A program made the position numbers and the translations under genes. Positions 53,456-61,200 of a stretch of DNA of 64,000 nt are shown here, one piece after another. The stretch comes from Calditrichota bacterium (GTDB lineage Bacteria; Calditrichota; Calditrichia; RBG-13-44-9; J042). Numbering within the stretch: position 1 is the first letter of the stretch; the number at the start of each line of letters is the position of its first letter. The notes under the pieces are model-generated. The model searched no databases. It was not told the DNA's origin and saw only the letters and a list, made by a program, of their open reading frames with translations. The stretch covers positions 27,488-91,487 of the forward strand of contig JAADJD010000013.1 in NCBI GenBank assembly GCA_013150955.1. The letters are read 5' to 3'.

Positions 53456-53471
53456 TGCAATGGATGTGCCA
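53456..53471 (-). promoter_or_regulatory. Sigma-54 promoter upstream of flgB
   Basis: The - strand reads TGGCACATCCATTGCA, a perfect match to TGGCAC-N5-TTGCA with GG and GC 10 bases apart. It is 35-50 bp upstream of the flgB ATG at 53421, predicting a leader of about 20-25 bases. It would need an NtrC-type activator; one is encoded at 61201-62583, but others may exist. Confidence 0.75.
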
Positions 53472-53710
53472 TTAATTATCCAGGCCGCCGATCGTTTCAA
53501 TAACTTTCTGTTTCTTCAGGAAATAGAAAAATTCTAACCTGAACCGAATCTGTGGCTACTTTCGCCGGTTGTCTGATTTTTCATCTATCACTGTTCGAAT
53601 TTTCAGCATTGTTGGGCTTTCCGCAAAAAGTCACGCCCATTATTTTTCCGTAAATCTTTCGCTGTTAAATTAACACCGGTCATGATCGGTAAACAGAGCA
53701 CCCGGTTTGA

Positions 53711-53853
53711 ATCCAAATTATGCTTTAGACTATGGATTGCACGAATTAACATCTTTGGATTAGATCTGGATGAAAATTCGTTCGAGGTTTATTAGTAATT
53801 TTATTGATATTTCTTGGGTTCATTCGCGTGATTTGCATTTAATGCAACATTTG
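53711..53853. repeat. ATTCGTG-family repeat, shortened, inverted orientation
   Basis: It lies in the divergent gap between flgB and the thiamine-binding-like gene (53473-53889). The left end CCAAATTATGCTTTAGAC matches the reverse complement of the right end at 19.5 kb. The middle GGATTAGATCTGGATGAAAA is the reverse complement of TTTTCATCCAGATC... found there, so the copy is inverted. The right end is ATTCGCGTGATTTGC ... GCAACATTTGGG. About 143 bp, without the A-rich inner part. No gene is seen in the rest of the gap. Confidence 0.7.
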
Positions 53854-53889
53854 GGTTGAATGGAAAATGAAAAACACAGGGGAGCAAAT

Positions 53890-54156
53890 ATGATCGTATC
53901 TGCTCAGGTGAGCCTGTACCCCCTGCGGCAGCAGGATCTTACCCCGTTTATCGACCGTACCATTCGTTTCTTCCAGGAACGGGGTCTCCAAACGGATCCC
54001 GGCCCTATGAGCACACTGGTTACCGGTCCTGTGGACCTTCTGTTCGATGCCATAAAGGAGGCATTTAAATTGGCAGCAAAGGAAGGGCAGATGGTGCTGG
54101 TGGTGACCTATTCTAACGCCTGTCCGGTGGATTGGAACGAGCCTAACAACGCATGA
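53890..54156 (+). CDS. Thiamine/HMP-binding-like protein (YkoF/MTH1187 family)
   Basis: 88 residues from the ATG at 53890, with GGGGAG seven bases upstream. VSAQVSLYPLRQQDLTPFIDRTIRFF ... PGPMSTLVTGPVDLLFDAIKEAF is the small ferredoxin-like fold of the MTH1187/YkoF family, which binds thiamine or its hydroxymethylpyrimidine. No thiamine genes or TPP riboswitch is nearby. It is just before a methyltransferase gene on the same strand. Confidence 0.75.
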   Translation: MIVSAQVSLYPLRQQDLTPFIDRTIRFFQERGLQTDPGPMSTLVTGPVDLLFDAIKEAFKLAAKEGQMVLVVTYSNACPVDWNEPNNA

Positions 54157-54193
54157 AGCATATTAGCATGACCTTCGCAGGGGAGGACCTATC

Positions 54194-54913
54194 ATGGCGA
54201 GGAACCCGTTTGAGGGAGAGATTGCCCGCTACTACGATGCCTGGTTTTCTACACCGGTGGGTCAGTACGTGGAGCGGGTGGAAAACGATTTGCTCTTCCG
54301 GATGATCGGGGAGGTGAAGGGCAAGGCCATCCTGGATGTTGGCTGCGGAACGGGAAATCATCTCATCGCCCTTTACCGCCGTGGGGCAGGTTTGTGTGTT
54401 GGAATCGACCGTTCCCGGGACATGCTGGAGGTGTTCCGACAAAAACTTTCCTCCAATGGCCCGTGCATCGTTCGCGCCGATGCCGCTCACCTGCCGTTTC
54501 GGGAAAAAATCTTTGACCTCTGTTTTTCGGTTACCATGCTGGAATTTGTATCCAAACCCGGAAACGTCATTGCCGAGATGCATCGGGTGAGCCGTGGCCG
54601 GATGGTCCTTGCGGTGTTAAACCGACTGGCTTTCTCCGCATTCCTTCGGAAGCTGGAAAGCCTGTTGAAGCCCACACCCTTTCGCTATGCACGATTCATT
54701 AGCCCGTTTCAACTCAAACACCTGGTTCGCTGCCGGATTCCGGACGCCCGAATCCGCTGGTACACCACACTGGCCTTTTTCCCGTTTTTTCCATCGCGAT
54801 TTCGGAAAGTGCTGGAACGGATCGACATGAGACTCAGCTACTCCCGGTTTCCTTTCGGAGCCTTTCTGGTCATGGCCATTCGCTGGACAACAAGGACTGA
54901 AAATTCTGGATGA
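54194..54913 (+). CDS. Class I SAM-dependent methyltransferase
   Basis: 239 residues. SAM-binding motif ILDVGCGTGNHLIAL; acidic loop CVGIDRSRDML; VRADAAHLPFREKIFDLCFSVTMLEFV is motif II/III of the Methyltransf_11 type. The C-terminal 80 residues are basic and hydrophobic (RYARFISPFQLKHLV). Substrate unknown. GGGGAGGACC precedes the ATG. 37 bp after the thiamine-binding-like gene. Confidence 0.85.
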   Translation: MARNPFEGEIARYYDAWFSTPVGQYVERVENDLLFRMIGEVKGKAILDVGCGTGNHLIALYRRGAGLCVGIDRSRDMLEVFRQKLSSNGPCIVRADAAHLPFREKIFDLCFSVTMLEFVSKPGNVIAEMHRVSRGRMVLAVLNRLAFSAFLRKLESLLKPTPFRYARFISPFQLKHLVRCRIPDARIRWYTTLAFFPFFPSRFRKVLERIDMRLSYSRFPFGAFLVMAIRWTTRTENSG

Positions 54914-55022
54914 TAAAAAACGGTCCGGGCAATCGCCAAAATCTTCCACCCGGCATTCTTTTTAAAATCTTGTGAAACGATCCACCACCCAATATCTTAT
55001 GATGGTTTAACGGTTGGGAAAC

Positions 55023-55130
55023 GGTCGGGCATTCCCCGGGGAACACCTTCCCGATGATCAGGGTTTGGGATAGCTCCGGCCCTGGAAGCGATCCTTCCGG
55101 GGAAACAACCGTACCAGGCGGTTGCCGACC
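55023..55130 (+). promoter_or_regulatory. GC-rich, foldable leader before the flippase gene
   Basis: About 108 nt. GGTCGG at the 5' end can pair with CCGACC at the 3' end. Inside lie TTCCCCGGGGAA (55032-55043) and a 9-bp stem CCCTGGAAG / CTTCCGGGG (55080-55102, loop CGATC, one G-U pair). It ends 15 bp before the ATG of the flippase. GGCGGTTGCCG (55117-55127) weakly resembles the RfaH ops element. The 54914-55022 stretch before it has a CCGGG/CCCGG loop followed by CATTCTTTTTA, a possible weak terminator of the methyltransferase gene. Confidence 0.35.
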
Positions 55131-55145
55131 ACATTAAACAAAACA

Positions 55146-56429
55146 ATGGCACAGAAATTAACCAAAATCATCGGCATCACCTTTCTGGTTCAGATCGGTG
55201 TTTTTGGACTGGGACTGCTGAACAATGTGTTGTTGTCCCGCTGGCTGGGTCCGGCCAATCTGGGCATTATTGCCCTTTTTTTCCTGTTCACCGAGGCCAT
55301 CCACAAAGTCACCAATCTGGGAATTGAAACCGCCAACCTTTACTACATCAGTAACCAGAAATTTCCCCGGAAAAAATTGATTGGTACCAATTTCATAAAC
55401 GGTCTGCTCACGTTATGTCTGGGTTCGGGATTGATCATCCTGTTCATTCAAACCCATGGTCTAACCCTGTTCTTTGAGCCTCAGGAAGCCACCATCCTCG
55501 CCAGGGGCGCTTACTGGAGCATTCTTCTACTTTTTGCGTACATGACTTTCGATTATGGTACCAAAATGCTTCTGGGTCACCAGCAGTTTTACCGGTACAA
55601 CAAAATCATGCTGGCGCGGCCGGTACTGTTTTTTATTTTGCTATCGGCCAGTTACTTCCAGAACAAACTGGACGTGGCACACGTCCTGGCCATCTATAGC
55701 ATATCCTGGCTTTTGCCCGGATTTTATATGTGGTGGCAACAAATCCCTTTTCCGCTCGTCTGGGATCGAGAAATTACTTTCGCCTCTGTCCGCTACGGAA
55801 CCAAAATCATGCTTTCGAACCTGCTCACCTTCCTGAACTATCGCGTGGATATTTTTTTAGTGGGCTACTTTCTCACCAAGGAAATGGTGGGATGGTACTA
55901 CGTGGCCCTCATTGTATCCGAAAAGCTGCTGTACTTAACTCAATCTACCAGTACCATCTTCTTCCCTGCAGCGTCCCAATCCACTCAGCAACAAAGCAAA
56001 ACACCGATCATTTCTCGCACCAATCTCATGCTGGTGGCGCTGGGTTCGCTTGTACTGGGAATACTGGCCCCGTGGGGATTGCCTCTGGTTTTCTCGGATA
56101 AATACCTGAATTCCGTCCCGCCGTTATTGTGGTTATTACCGGGGGTTGTCGCGTTAACCCTCCCCAAAGTGCTTTCGGCCGATTTCTACGCCCGTGGCCG
56201 TCCCGAACTGAGTTTGTATACAGGGTTGGTAAACTTTGTGCTGAATGTTATATTGAATATTTTCCTGATCCCCCGGTGGGGAATCGTAGGCGCGGCCATT
56301 AGTTCCTCGGTGGGGTATCTGGTAGCCGCTGCCTTAATGGCGTTCTACTATCGAAACATGACCGGGGTGCCTTTTCGGGAATTTATCATTCCTAAAGCCG
56401 GGGATTGGGAACGCTTAAAGGAAATTTAA
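55146..56429 (+). CDS. Wzx-type oligosaccharide flippase
   Basis: 427 residues from the ATG at 55146; a TTG at 55122 is possible. About 12-14 hydrophobic helices (from KIIGITFLVQIGVFGLGLLNNVLLSRWLG). The MOP/MATE-type polysaccharide flippase pattern appears with GPANLGIIALFF and GTKIMLSNLLTFLNYRVDIFLVGYFL. It moves lipid-linked O-unit or other glycan across the inner membrane. Followed by an O-antigen-ligase-like gene after 34 bp. Confidence 0.88.
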   Translation: MAQKLTKIIGITFLVQIGVFGLGLLNNVLLSRWLGPANLGIIALFFLFTEAIHKVTNLGIETANLYYISNQKFPRKKLIGTNFINGLLTLCLGSGLIILFIQTHGLTLFFEPQEATILARGAYWSILLLFAYMTFDYGTKMLLGHQQFYRYNKIMLARPVLFFILLSASYFQNKLDVAHVLAIYSISWLLPGFYMWWQQIPFPLVWDREITFASVRYGTKIMLSNLLTFLNYRVDIFLVGYFLTKEMVGWYYVALIVSEKLLYLTQSTSTIFFPAASQSTQQQSKTPIISRTNLMLVALGSLVLGILAPWGLPLVFSDKYLNSVPPLLWLLPGVVALTLPKVLSADFYARGRPELSLYTGLVNFVLNVILNIFLIPRWGIVGAAISSSVGYLVAAALMAFYYRNMTGVPFREFIIPKAGDWERLKEI

Positions 56430-56463
56430 CCAAGCTAAACGAAGGATTTTTAAGAAAACAGCC

Positions 56464-57654
56464 ATGTTATACAAAAATTCTGCATTGCGGCATGCACCTG
56501 CAGTTGTCCTGTTTTTCTGGTTACTGGGGCTTTCTCTTTCTCACATCTTCATTCAAATGGCAGCGGTGGTGTTATCGGTGCTTTTTTTCATCCATAAAAA
56601 AAACTTGAATTTAAAATCCCCTGAGCTGTGGACTTTGGGTGGGTTATTGGCGATAAGCCTGATGGGGACCTTCCGGGCGCCGCCCTACCCAATCTGGAAG
56701 GCACTTCCGGCAACCATGCCATTCATCATCCTATTCTCGGCGATTCCCTTCAGGCACCTCTGCCATTCTCAAATGAAAGAAAAAGGACCATTCTGGATAT
56801 GGAGCTTTGTGCTCCTGGCAACCATTCCGGCCCTGTTTGGCATTGCCGACCACCTGCAAGGAGAACTGAGAAGCGCTGGCGTTTATGGCGGCATTTATAA
56901 CCTCTCTATCCTGATGGCCACATCTTTACCAATAGCCACGGGGCTTTTCCTTATCACCCGGGGACTTCGCACTCAAATCTTCCTGGCCGCTTTGATTGCC
57001 AGCCATTTTCTGGCCCTCTGGTATACAGCCACCCGGGCGGCTTTCCTGGCGGTTCTGGTCAGCATGGGTTTCTGGGCACTTCGCTACTTTATAAATTACA
57101 TTCGCACCCGGCGCAATGGGATCCTCTTGAAACAGGGGTTGATCATTGCCACGGTGCCATTCATTTTATTTTCGATGATCATCACATCCAACGACTACCG
57201 AATCAACCCCTTCTTTAATCAACCCACGGGCCGCTACGCCACGGGAGAAGCGGACTTAACCACGTATCGGTTAGACATCATTAAAGATGCCCTTCGCATT
57301 TTAAACACCGACCTCTCGTCGGGTTCGTATCAAAATCTTCTTTTGGGATACGGTGCTTTCAGCCGGAAACGATTGGTAGAAAGCATTCACATCAGCTGGC
57401 AATCGGATTATTTACAGGTCTTAATGGATTCCGGGCTGGTGGGCCTGATTCTGGTCATTCTGCTTTATGCGTGCTTTTTACGGATGGCCCGCCAGAAAAC
57501 GGGCCATCCTGACCCTTTAATGCAGGCTTTTGCCTGGACAGCATTTGGTTATTTTCTGATGAGTTTTTTAACACTGCAGGTGACCGGGCTTTTCGGTTCC
57601 AGCGTTTTCGTCCTCTTATACAGCCATTTGAGCCTGAACCAGCGCGCCCCCTGA
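56464..57654 (+). CDS. O-antigen ligase/polymerase-like membrane protein
   Basis: 396 residues, about 10-12 hydrophobic helices. The periplasmic loop (RINPFFNQPTGRYATGEADLTTYRLDIIKDALRILN) and following helix (HISWQSDYLQVLMDSGLVGLILVILLY) match the Wzy_C/O-antigen ligase pattern (GxxxxxxLxxxxxxGxxG). Either WaaL-like ligase or Wzy-like polymerase. It works with the flippase upstream; no glycosyltransferases lie in the window. Confidence 0.8.
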   Translation: MLYKNSALRHAPAVVLFFWLLGLSLSHIFIQMAAVVLSVLFFIHKKNLNLKSPELWTLGGLLAISLMGTFRAPPYPIWKALPATMPFIILFSAIPFRHLCHSQMKEKGPFWIWSFVLLATIPALFGIADHLQGELRSAGVYGGIYNLSILMATSLPIATGLFLITRGLRTQIFLAALIASHFLALWYTATRAAFLAVLVSMGFWALRYFINYIRTRRNGILLKQGLIIATVPFILFSMIITSNDYRINPFFNQPTGRYATGEADLTTYRLDIIKDALRILNTDLSSGSYQNLLLGYGAFSRKRLVESIHISWQSDYLQVLMDSGLVGLILVILLYACFLRMARQKTGHPDPLMQAFAWTAFGYFLMSFLTLQVTGLFGSSVFVLLYSHLSLNQRAP

Positions 57655-57689
57655 TCCCTCGCGGGATCCGGCTTCGGACATTCATCAAA

Positions 57690-58898
57690 TCACGATTGAT
57701 CCGTTTCCGCAGCGTCCGTCTCCGCTGATGGTTTTTCCTCTGTGGATTCTTCCGGTGACTCTCCTTTCTCACCTGAGGTTTCCGAAGGTTCCCCTTCCCC
57801 TTCTTCCTCCTCTTTCAACTCATCATCTTCCCGTTCCAGAAGATTTTCATCTTCATGGATCTTATAAAGAATCACGTATACCAGGGTCATGCCGGTGTTG
57901 CCCACGGCCTCGCCGTATGCCAATACACTTCCACCCAGAATGATCAAAAAGAACGTAAAAATTCCCGCGGCAATTTGCAAAGACCAGGTCTCGGCAAGGG
58001 GAACATGGGGATGGCTGAGGTACACCCAGCTGGCAAAAGAACCCAGCAAATATTGCAGCCAATCATTCAATACCGGCAGCAGGCGATCCATCCAGGCCAG
58101 ACCGGTTTCCGCCACCTTTACAAATTTCTCGCCCATACCAATAGTAAAAAGGCCAGAAAAAATGAAGTATCCCAGCTTCAACACCAGCGCAAACACCAGC
58201 ATGCTCACAATCTCTAAAACGCCAACGATGGTGCTGTAGATGGCCAACCGCCAGGGTTGATTGAACGTCATGCTAAACGATTGGAACACCCCACCAAGCG
58301 CATCTTCGTCCGACGTGGCAATGACTGCTGGCACCAGAATGATGCCCACAAAGGTCACCACCACGATAAATGCCAGCAAAATGGCCGCAAAAAAGTAGGG
58401 TATGGTCAACAGAAAATTAAACCATTCTCCAAAAATGGGGATGCGACCAACCAATCCCATAAACAACGCCCCAATCACGAAAAAGGCGATCATAAAGCCA
58501 AACGTCAAAAACGCCCCGATGACGGAAATCCATTTGCGCCAGGCAAATCGAAATGCCTGCGACCAGGTGTAAAAGAACTCGTCCCTCAATACCATATAAG
58601 ATGCCCGGGCAACCGCGGTATTGGTCATTAAAATAAGGGCAGCAAACAACGCCACTCCTACCGCAGCAATAACCCGCCCAAACCAGGGCTGTGAAAAAGA
58701 AAAAGCACAGGCTAACAATGCCTGTTTTTGCCAGACCTCACCAATCGAATAGCCGCTGATGAGCAGACTGAGATAAGTAAAAACCAGGTAAACAAGATAC
58801 CCGGTCGCCAGACCTAAACCATTGATCCATATGCGCTGAAAACCCAATGCAATCCGTGGGGCACGAAATAAATCTTTAAAATTGAAATGTAATTTCAT
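57690..58898 (-). CDS. Polytopic membrane protein with acidic C-terminal tail, unknown
   Basis: 402 residues. About 6-8 transmembrane helices (GLGLATGYLVYLVFTYLSLLISG; ILLAFIVVVTFVGIILVPAVIA; IAAGIFTFFLIILGGSVLAYG), then a cytoplasmic tail of about 65 residues made almost only of E, D, S, G (DELKEEEEGEGEPSETSGEK). GAGGAGG upstream of the ATG. The core resembles uncharacterised membrane proteins with FxPxDxxG-type loops; I cannot name a family. Convergent with the ligase gene. Confidence 0.7.
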   Translation of the reverse strand: MKLHFNFKDLFRAPRIALGFQRIWINGLGLATGYLVYLVFTYLSLLISGYSIGEVWQKQALLACAFSFSQPWFGRVIAAVGVALFAALILMTNTAVARASYMVLRDEFFYTWSQAFRFAWRKWISVIGAFLTFGFMIAFFVIGALFMGLVGRIPIFGEWFNFLLTIPYFFAAILLAFIVVVTFVGIILVPAVIATSDEDALGGVFQSFSMTFNQPWRLAIYSTIVGVLEIVSMLVFALVLKLGYFIFSGLFTIGMGEKFVKVAETGLAWMDRLLPVLNDWLQYLLGSFASWVYLSHPHVPLAETWSLQIAAGIFTFFLIILGGSVLAYGEAVGNTGMTLVYVILYKIHEDENLLEREDDELKEEEEGEGEPSETSGEKGESPEESTEEKPSAETDAAETDQS

Positions 58899-59410
58899 GA
58901 TGGCCTCCTCGTTTTTCCTCCACTCCTCTGCATGAAAACATTATACTAAATCCAGGGGAATTATTCAACAACCCGGCGAATGTCATCGGGAATCGCATGG
59001 TATCGCCATAAAATAATGTTTCCGGATCCGTAAGTGGAGAAAGCCGATCCAATAAACCAGACACCCCCACACTGAACGGTCATTCGCTCCAAAAGAATAC
59101 TCCAAATGTCGCCATTACAGACAAATTACTCACAGGATCGTCTCAAGGAGTCTCATCCGATCAAAGAATTTGATCTGTAGACGGCCTGCCCGGTTCATAA
59201 GGAATTCCCAATAACATGGCCATCCCTTCCTCCACCCTGACCAATCGATTATTCAAACAAAGGCTTTTTATATAAAATGAACAACTAATTTTGTCAAATT
59301 CAAAAAAAATAAATTGCACTTTGCAAGAATCTGGTTTGAATTTACTGAAATGATGGCTATATTTTGCGCTGTTTAACAAAATTATTAATCATTAACACAG
59401 GGGAGGTTGT
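58899..59410. other. Intergenic region upstream of glnA without a gene
   Basis: 512 bp. GATCAAA-GAA-TTTGATC (59159-59175) is a perfect palindrome with a 3-base spacer; TTGCA-CTT-TGCAA (59314-59326) is another close to glnA. TGGCTATATTTTGC (59354-59367) looks like a sigma-54 box but has nine bases, not ten, between GG and GC. The last 120 bp are AT-rich and should contain the glnA promoter. A small - strand frame here has no ribosome binding site. Confidence 0.5.
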
Positions 59411-60733
59411 ATGACCCGGGAAGACATTTTACGAATCTGCGATGAAGAAAACATTCAGTTCATGCGCCTGCAATTTACAGACATTATGGGAGCCAATAAA
59501 AATGTGGAAATTCCACGCTCCCAGTTCGAAAAGGCGCTCGACGGAGAGATCATGTTCGACGGCTCATCCATCGATGGATTCGCCCGCATTGAAGAGTCCG
59601 ACATGCTATTAAAACCGGATTACTCCACCTTCCGCATTTTACCCTGGAGTTATGCCCAGGGAAAGGTCGCCCGTTTGATTTGCGACGTCATGAATCCAGA
59701 CGGCACCCCCTTTGAGGGCGATCCTCGCCAGGTGCTTAAACGCGTGGTTAAACGCGCCGAGGACATGGGCTTTACCTTTTATGCCGGGCCGGAGGTGGAA
59801 TTTTTCCTTTTCCTGATCGACGAGCAGGGAGAAGCAACCAACCGCACCCACGACGCTGCCGGGTATTTTGATCTGGCTCCCATAGACCGCGGGGAAGAAG
59901 CCCGTCAGGAAATGGTAAATGTCCTCAATTCCATGGGATTTGAAGTGGAAGCCGCCCATCACGAAGTGGCTGCTGGACAGCACGAAATCGATTTTAAATA
60001 TGCGGATGCTGTGACCACCGCAGATAACGTGGCCACTTTTAAGTACATCATCCGCACGGTCGCCCAGAAATATCGCCTGCATGCGACCTTTATGCCCAAA
60101 CCGGTGTATGGGATCAACGGTTCAGGTATGCACACCCACATGTCCCTATTCCGCAATGGGCAGAATGCGTTTTACGATCCGGATGCGGAGTACCAGCTAA
60201 GTGACATTGCCAAATATTTCATTGGGGGCATTCTTGCTAATGTCCGATCTTTCCTGGCCATAACCAATCCCCTGGTCAATTCCTACAAACGACTGGTTCC
60301 CGGTTACGAGGCGCCGGTGAATATTGCCTGGTCAGAACGCAACCGCAGTCCACTGGTTCGGGTTCCGGCCAAACGAGGGGCTTCTACCCGGATCGAGCTC
60401 CGTGTTCCCGATCCCTCGTGTAATCCGTATCTGGCACTGGCCGTTATGCTGGCAGCCGGACTGGACGGCATTGAACGTCGCATCACCCCACCACCACCGG
60501 TCAATAAAAACATCTTTACCATGAGCGAACGGGAGAAAAAGCGGTTGCGCATTCATCCCTTGCCATCCAACCTGTTGCAGGCGATTGAGCACATGCAAAA
60601 AAGCAAACTCATGCGAGAAACACTGGGCGATCACATCTTCTTCCATTTCATCGAAGCAAAAAAACAGGAATGGCACGAGTACATATCGCAGGTTCATCCC
60701 TGGGAAATCAATCGTTATCTGAAATATTATTAA
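59411..60733 (+). CDS. glnA: Glutamine synthetase, type I
   Basis: 440 residues, the GSI-alpha size. It makes glutamine from glutamate, ammonia and ATP. Motifs: MFDGSSIDGFARIEESDMLLKPD (latch and nucleotide region), GPEVEFFLF, NGSGMHTHMSLF, KRLVPGYEAPVNIAWSERNRSPLVRVP (ATP/glutamate), RIELRVPDPSCNPYLALAVMLAAGLDGI. There is no adenylylation tyrosine loop of the GSI-beta type (NIFTMSEREKKRLRIHPLPSNL instead), so control is probably by feedback or a repressor. GGGGAGG is a strong ribosome binding site. Confidence 0.96.
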   Translation: MTREDILRICDEENIQFMRLQFTDIMGANKNVEIPRSQFEKALDGEIMFDGSSIDGFARIEESDMLLKPDYSTFRILPWSYAQGKVARLICDVMNPDGTPFEGDPRQVLKRVVKRAEDMGFTFYAGPEVEFFLFLIDEQGEATNRTHDAAGYFDLAPIDRGEEARQEMVNVLNSMGFEVEAAHHEVAAGQHEIDFKYADAVTTADNVATFKYIIRTVAQKYRLHATFMPKPVYGINGSGMHTHMSLFRNGQNAFYDPDAEYQLSDIAKYFIGGILANVRSFLAITNPLVNSYKRLVPGYEAPVNIAWSERNRSPLVRVPAKRGASTRIELRVPDPSCNPYLALAVMLAAGLDGIERRITPPPPVNKNIFTMSEREKKRLRIHPLPSNLLQAIEHMQKSKLMRETLGDHIFFHFIEAKKQEWHEYISQVHPWEINRYLKYY

Positions 60734-60750
60734 ACCCAGTGCCTTAGAGC

Positions 60751-61030
60751 ACGAATGATGCGAATGAGCACAAATAGGAACAAATTCATTCTCCTGGCTA
60801 AAGCCAGGCGTTCATAGAAATTCTCATTCATTAACACCCGGATTTATCCGGGTGGACAACTCCTATAGTAATAATAACTTATAGAACCGTTTTAACGGTT
60901 TGGGCTGTCTAATTTGCACAACGGGTTAATTTTATTTGCGTGAATTCGTGTCAATCGTAGGCGAATGCATAATCCCGGATTATCTTTGGTCAGATTAATT
61001 CGTGTCATTCGTAGGCGAATGCAACTTACT
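60751..61030. repeat. ATTCGTG-family repeat with an inserted hairpin block
   Basis: It lies in the 467-bp convergent gap between glnA and the sigma-54 regulator. Left part CACGAATGATGCGAATGAG at 60750-60768; right ends of the family at about 60938-60978 (TGAATTCGTGTCAATCGT ... GCATAATCCCGG) and 60995-61030 (TTAATTCGTGTCATTCGTAG ...). The middle is taken by a cluster of palindromes (next entry). Nothing coding is seen; the last 170 bp before 61200 are also free of genes. Confidence 0.65.
60793..60900. repeat. Cluster of short perfect palindromes
   Basis: CCTGGCT-AA-AGCCAGG (60793-60808), CACCCGGAT-TT-ATCCGGGTG (60835-60854), CTATAGTAA...TTATAG (60863-60884, imperfect), AACCGTT-TT-AACGGTT (60885-60900). 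The three perfect ones have 7-9 bp arms and a two-base A/T loop. Blocks of such mini-palindromes occur between genes in many FCB-type genomes and resemble REP/BIME-like or compound stem-loop elements. Confidence 0.75.
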
Positions 61031-61200
61031 GGTTAAAACAGAAACTTTTCAGAAAAGTGATTGACCCGGTAAGGATGGCTCGTGGTTTCGGCGGGGACAG
61101 CGAAGGGTTTTAATCCTTCAATTGTGTACAATGAACAGAACAGGCGCATTCTTAAATTCCCCTTCCCCGGCTGTGGTTAACAACCGGGGAAAAGCCCATA

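Noticed and set aside
59354..59367. Sigma-54-like box before glnA
   Set aside because: TGGCTATATTTTGC has nine instead of ten bases between GG and GC, which does not fit -24/-12 spacing.
59161..59379. 72-codon - strand frame upstream of glnA
   Set aside because: TTG start without ribosome binding site, in the probable glnA promoter region.
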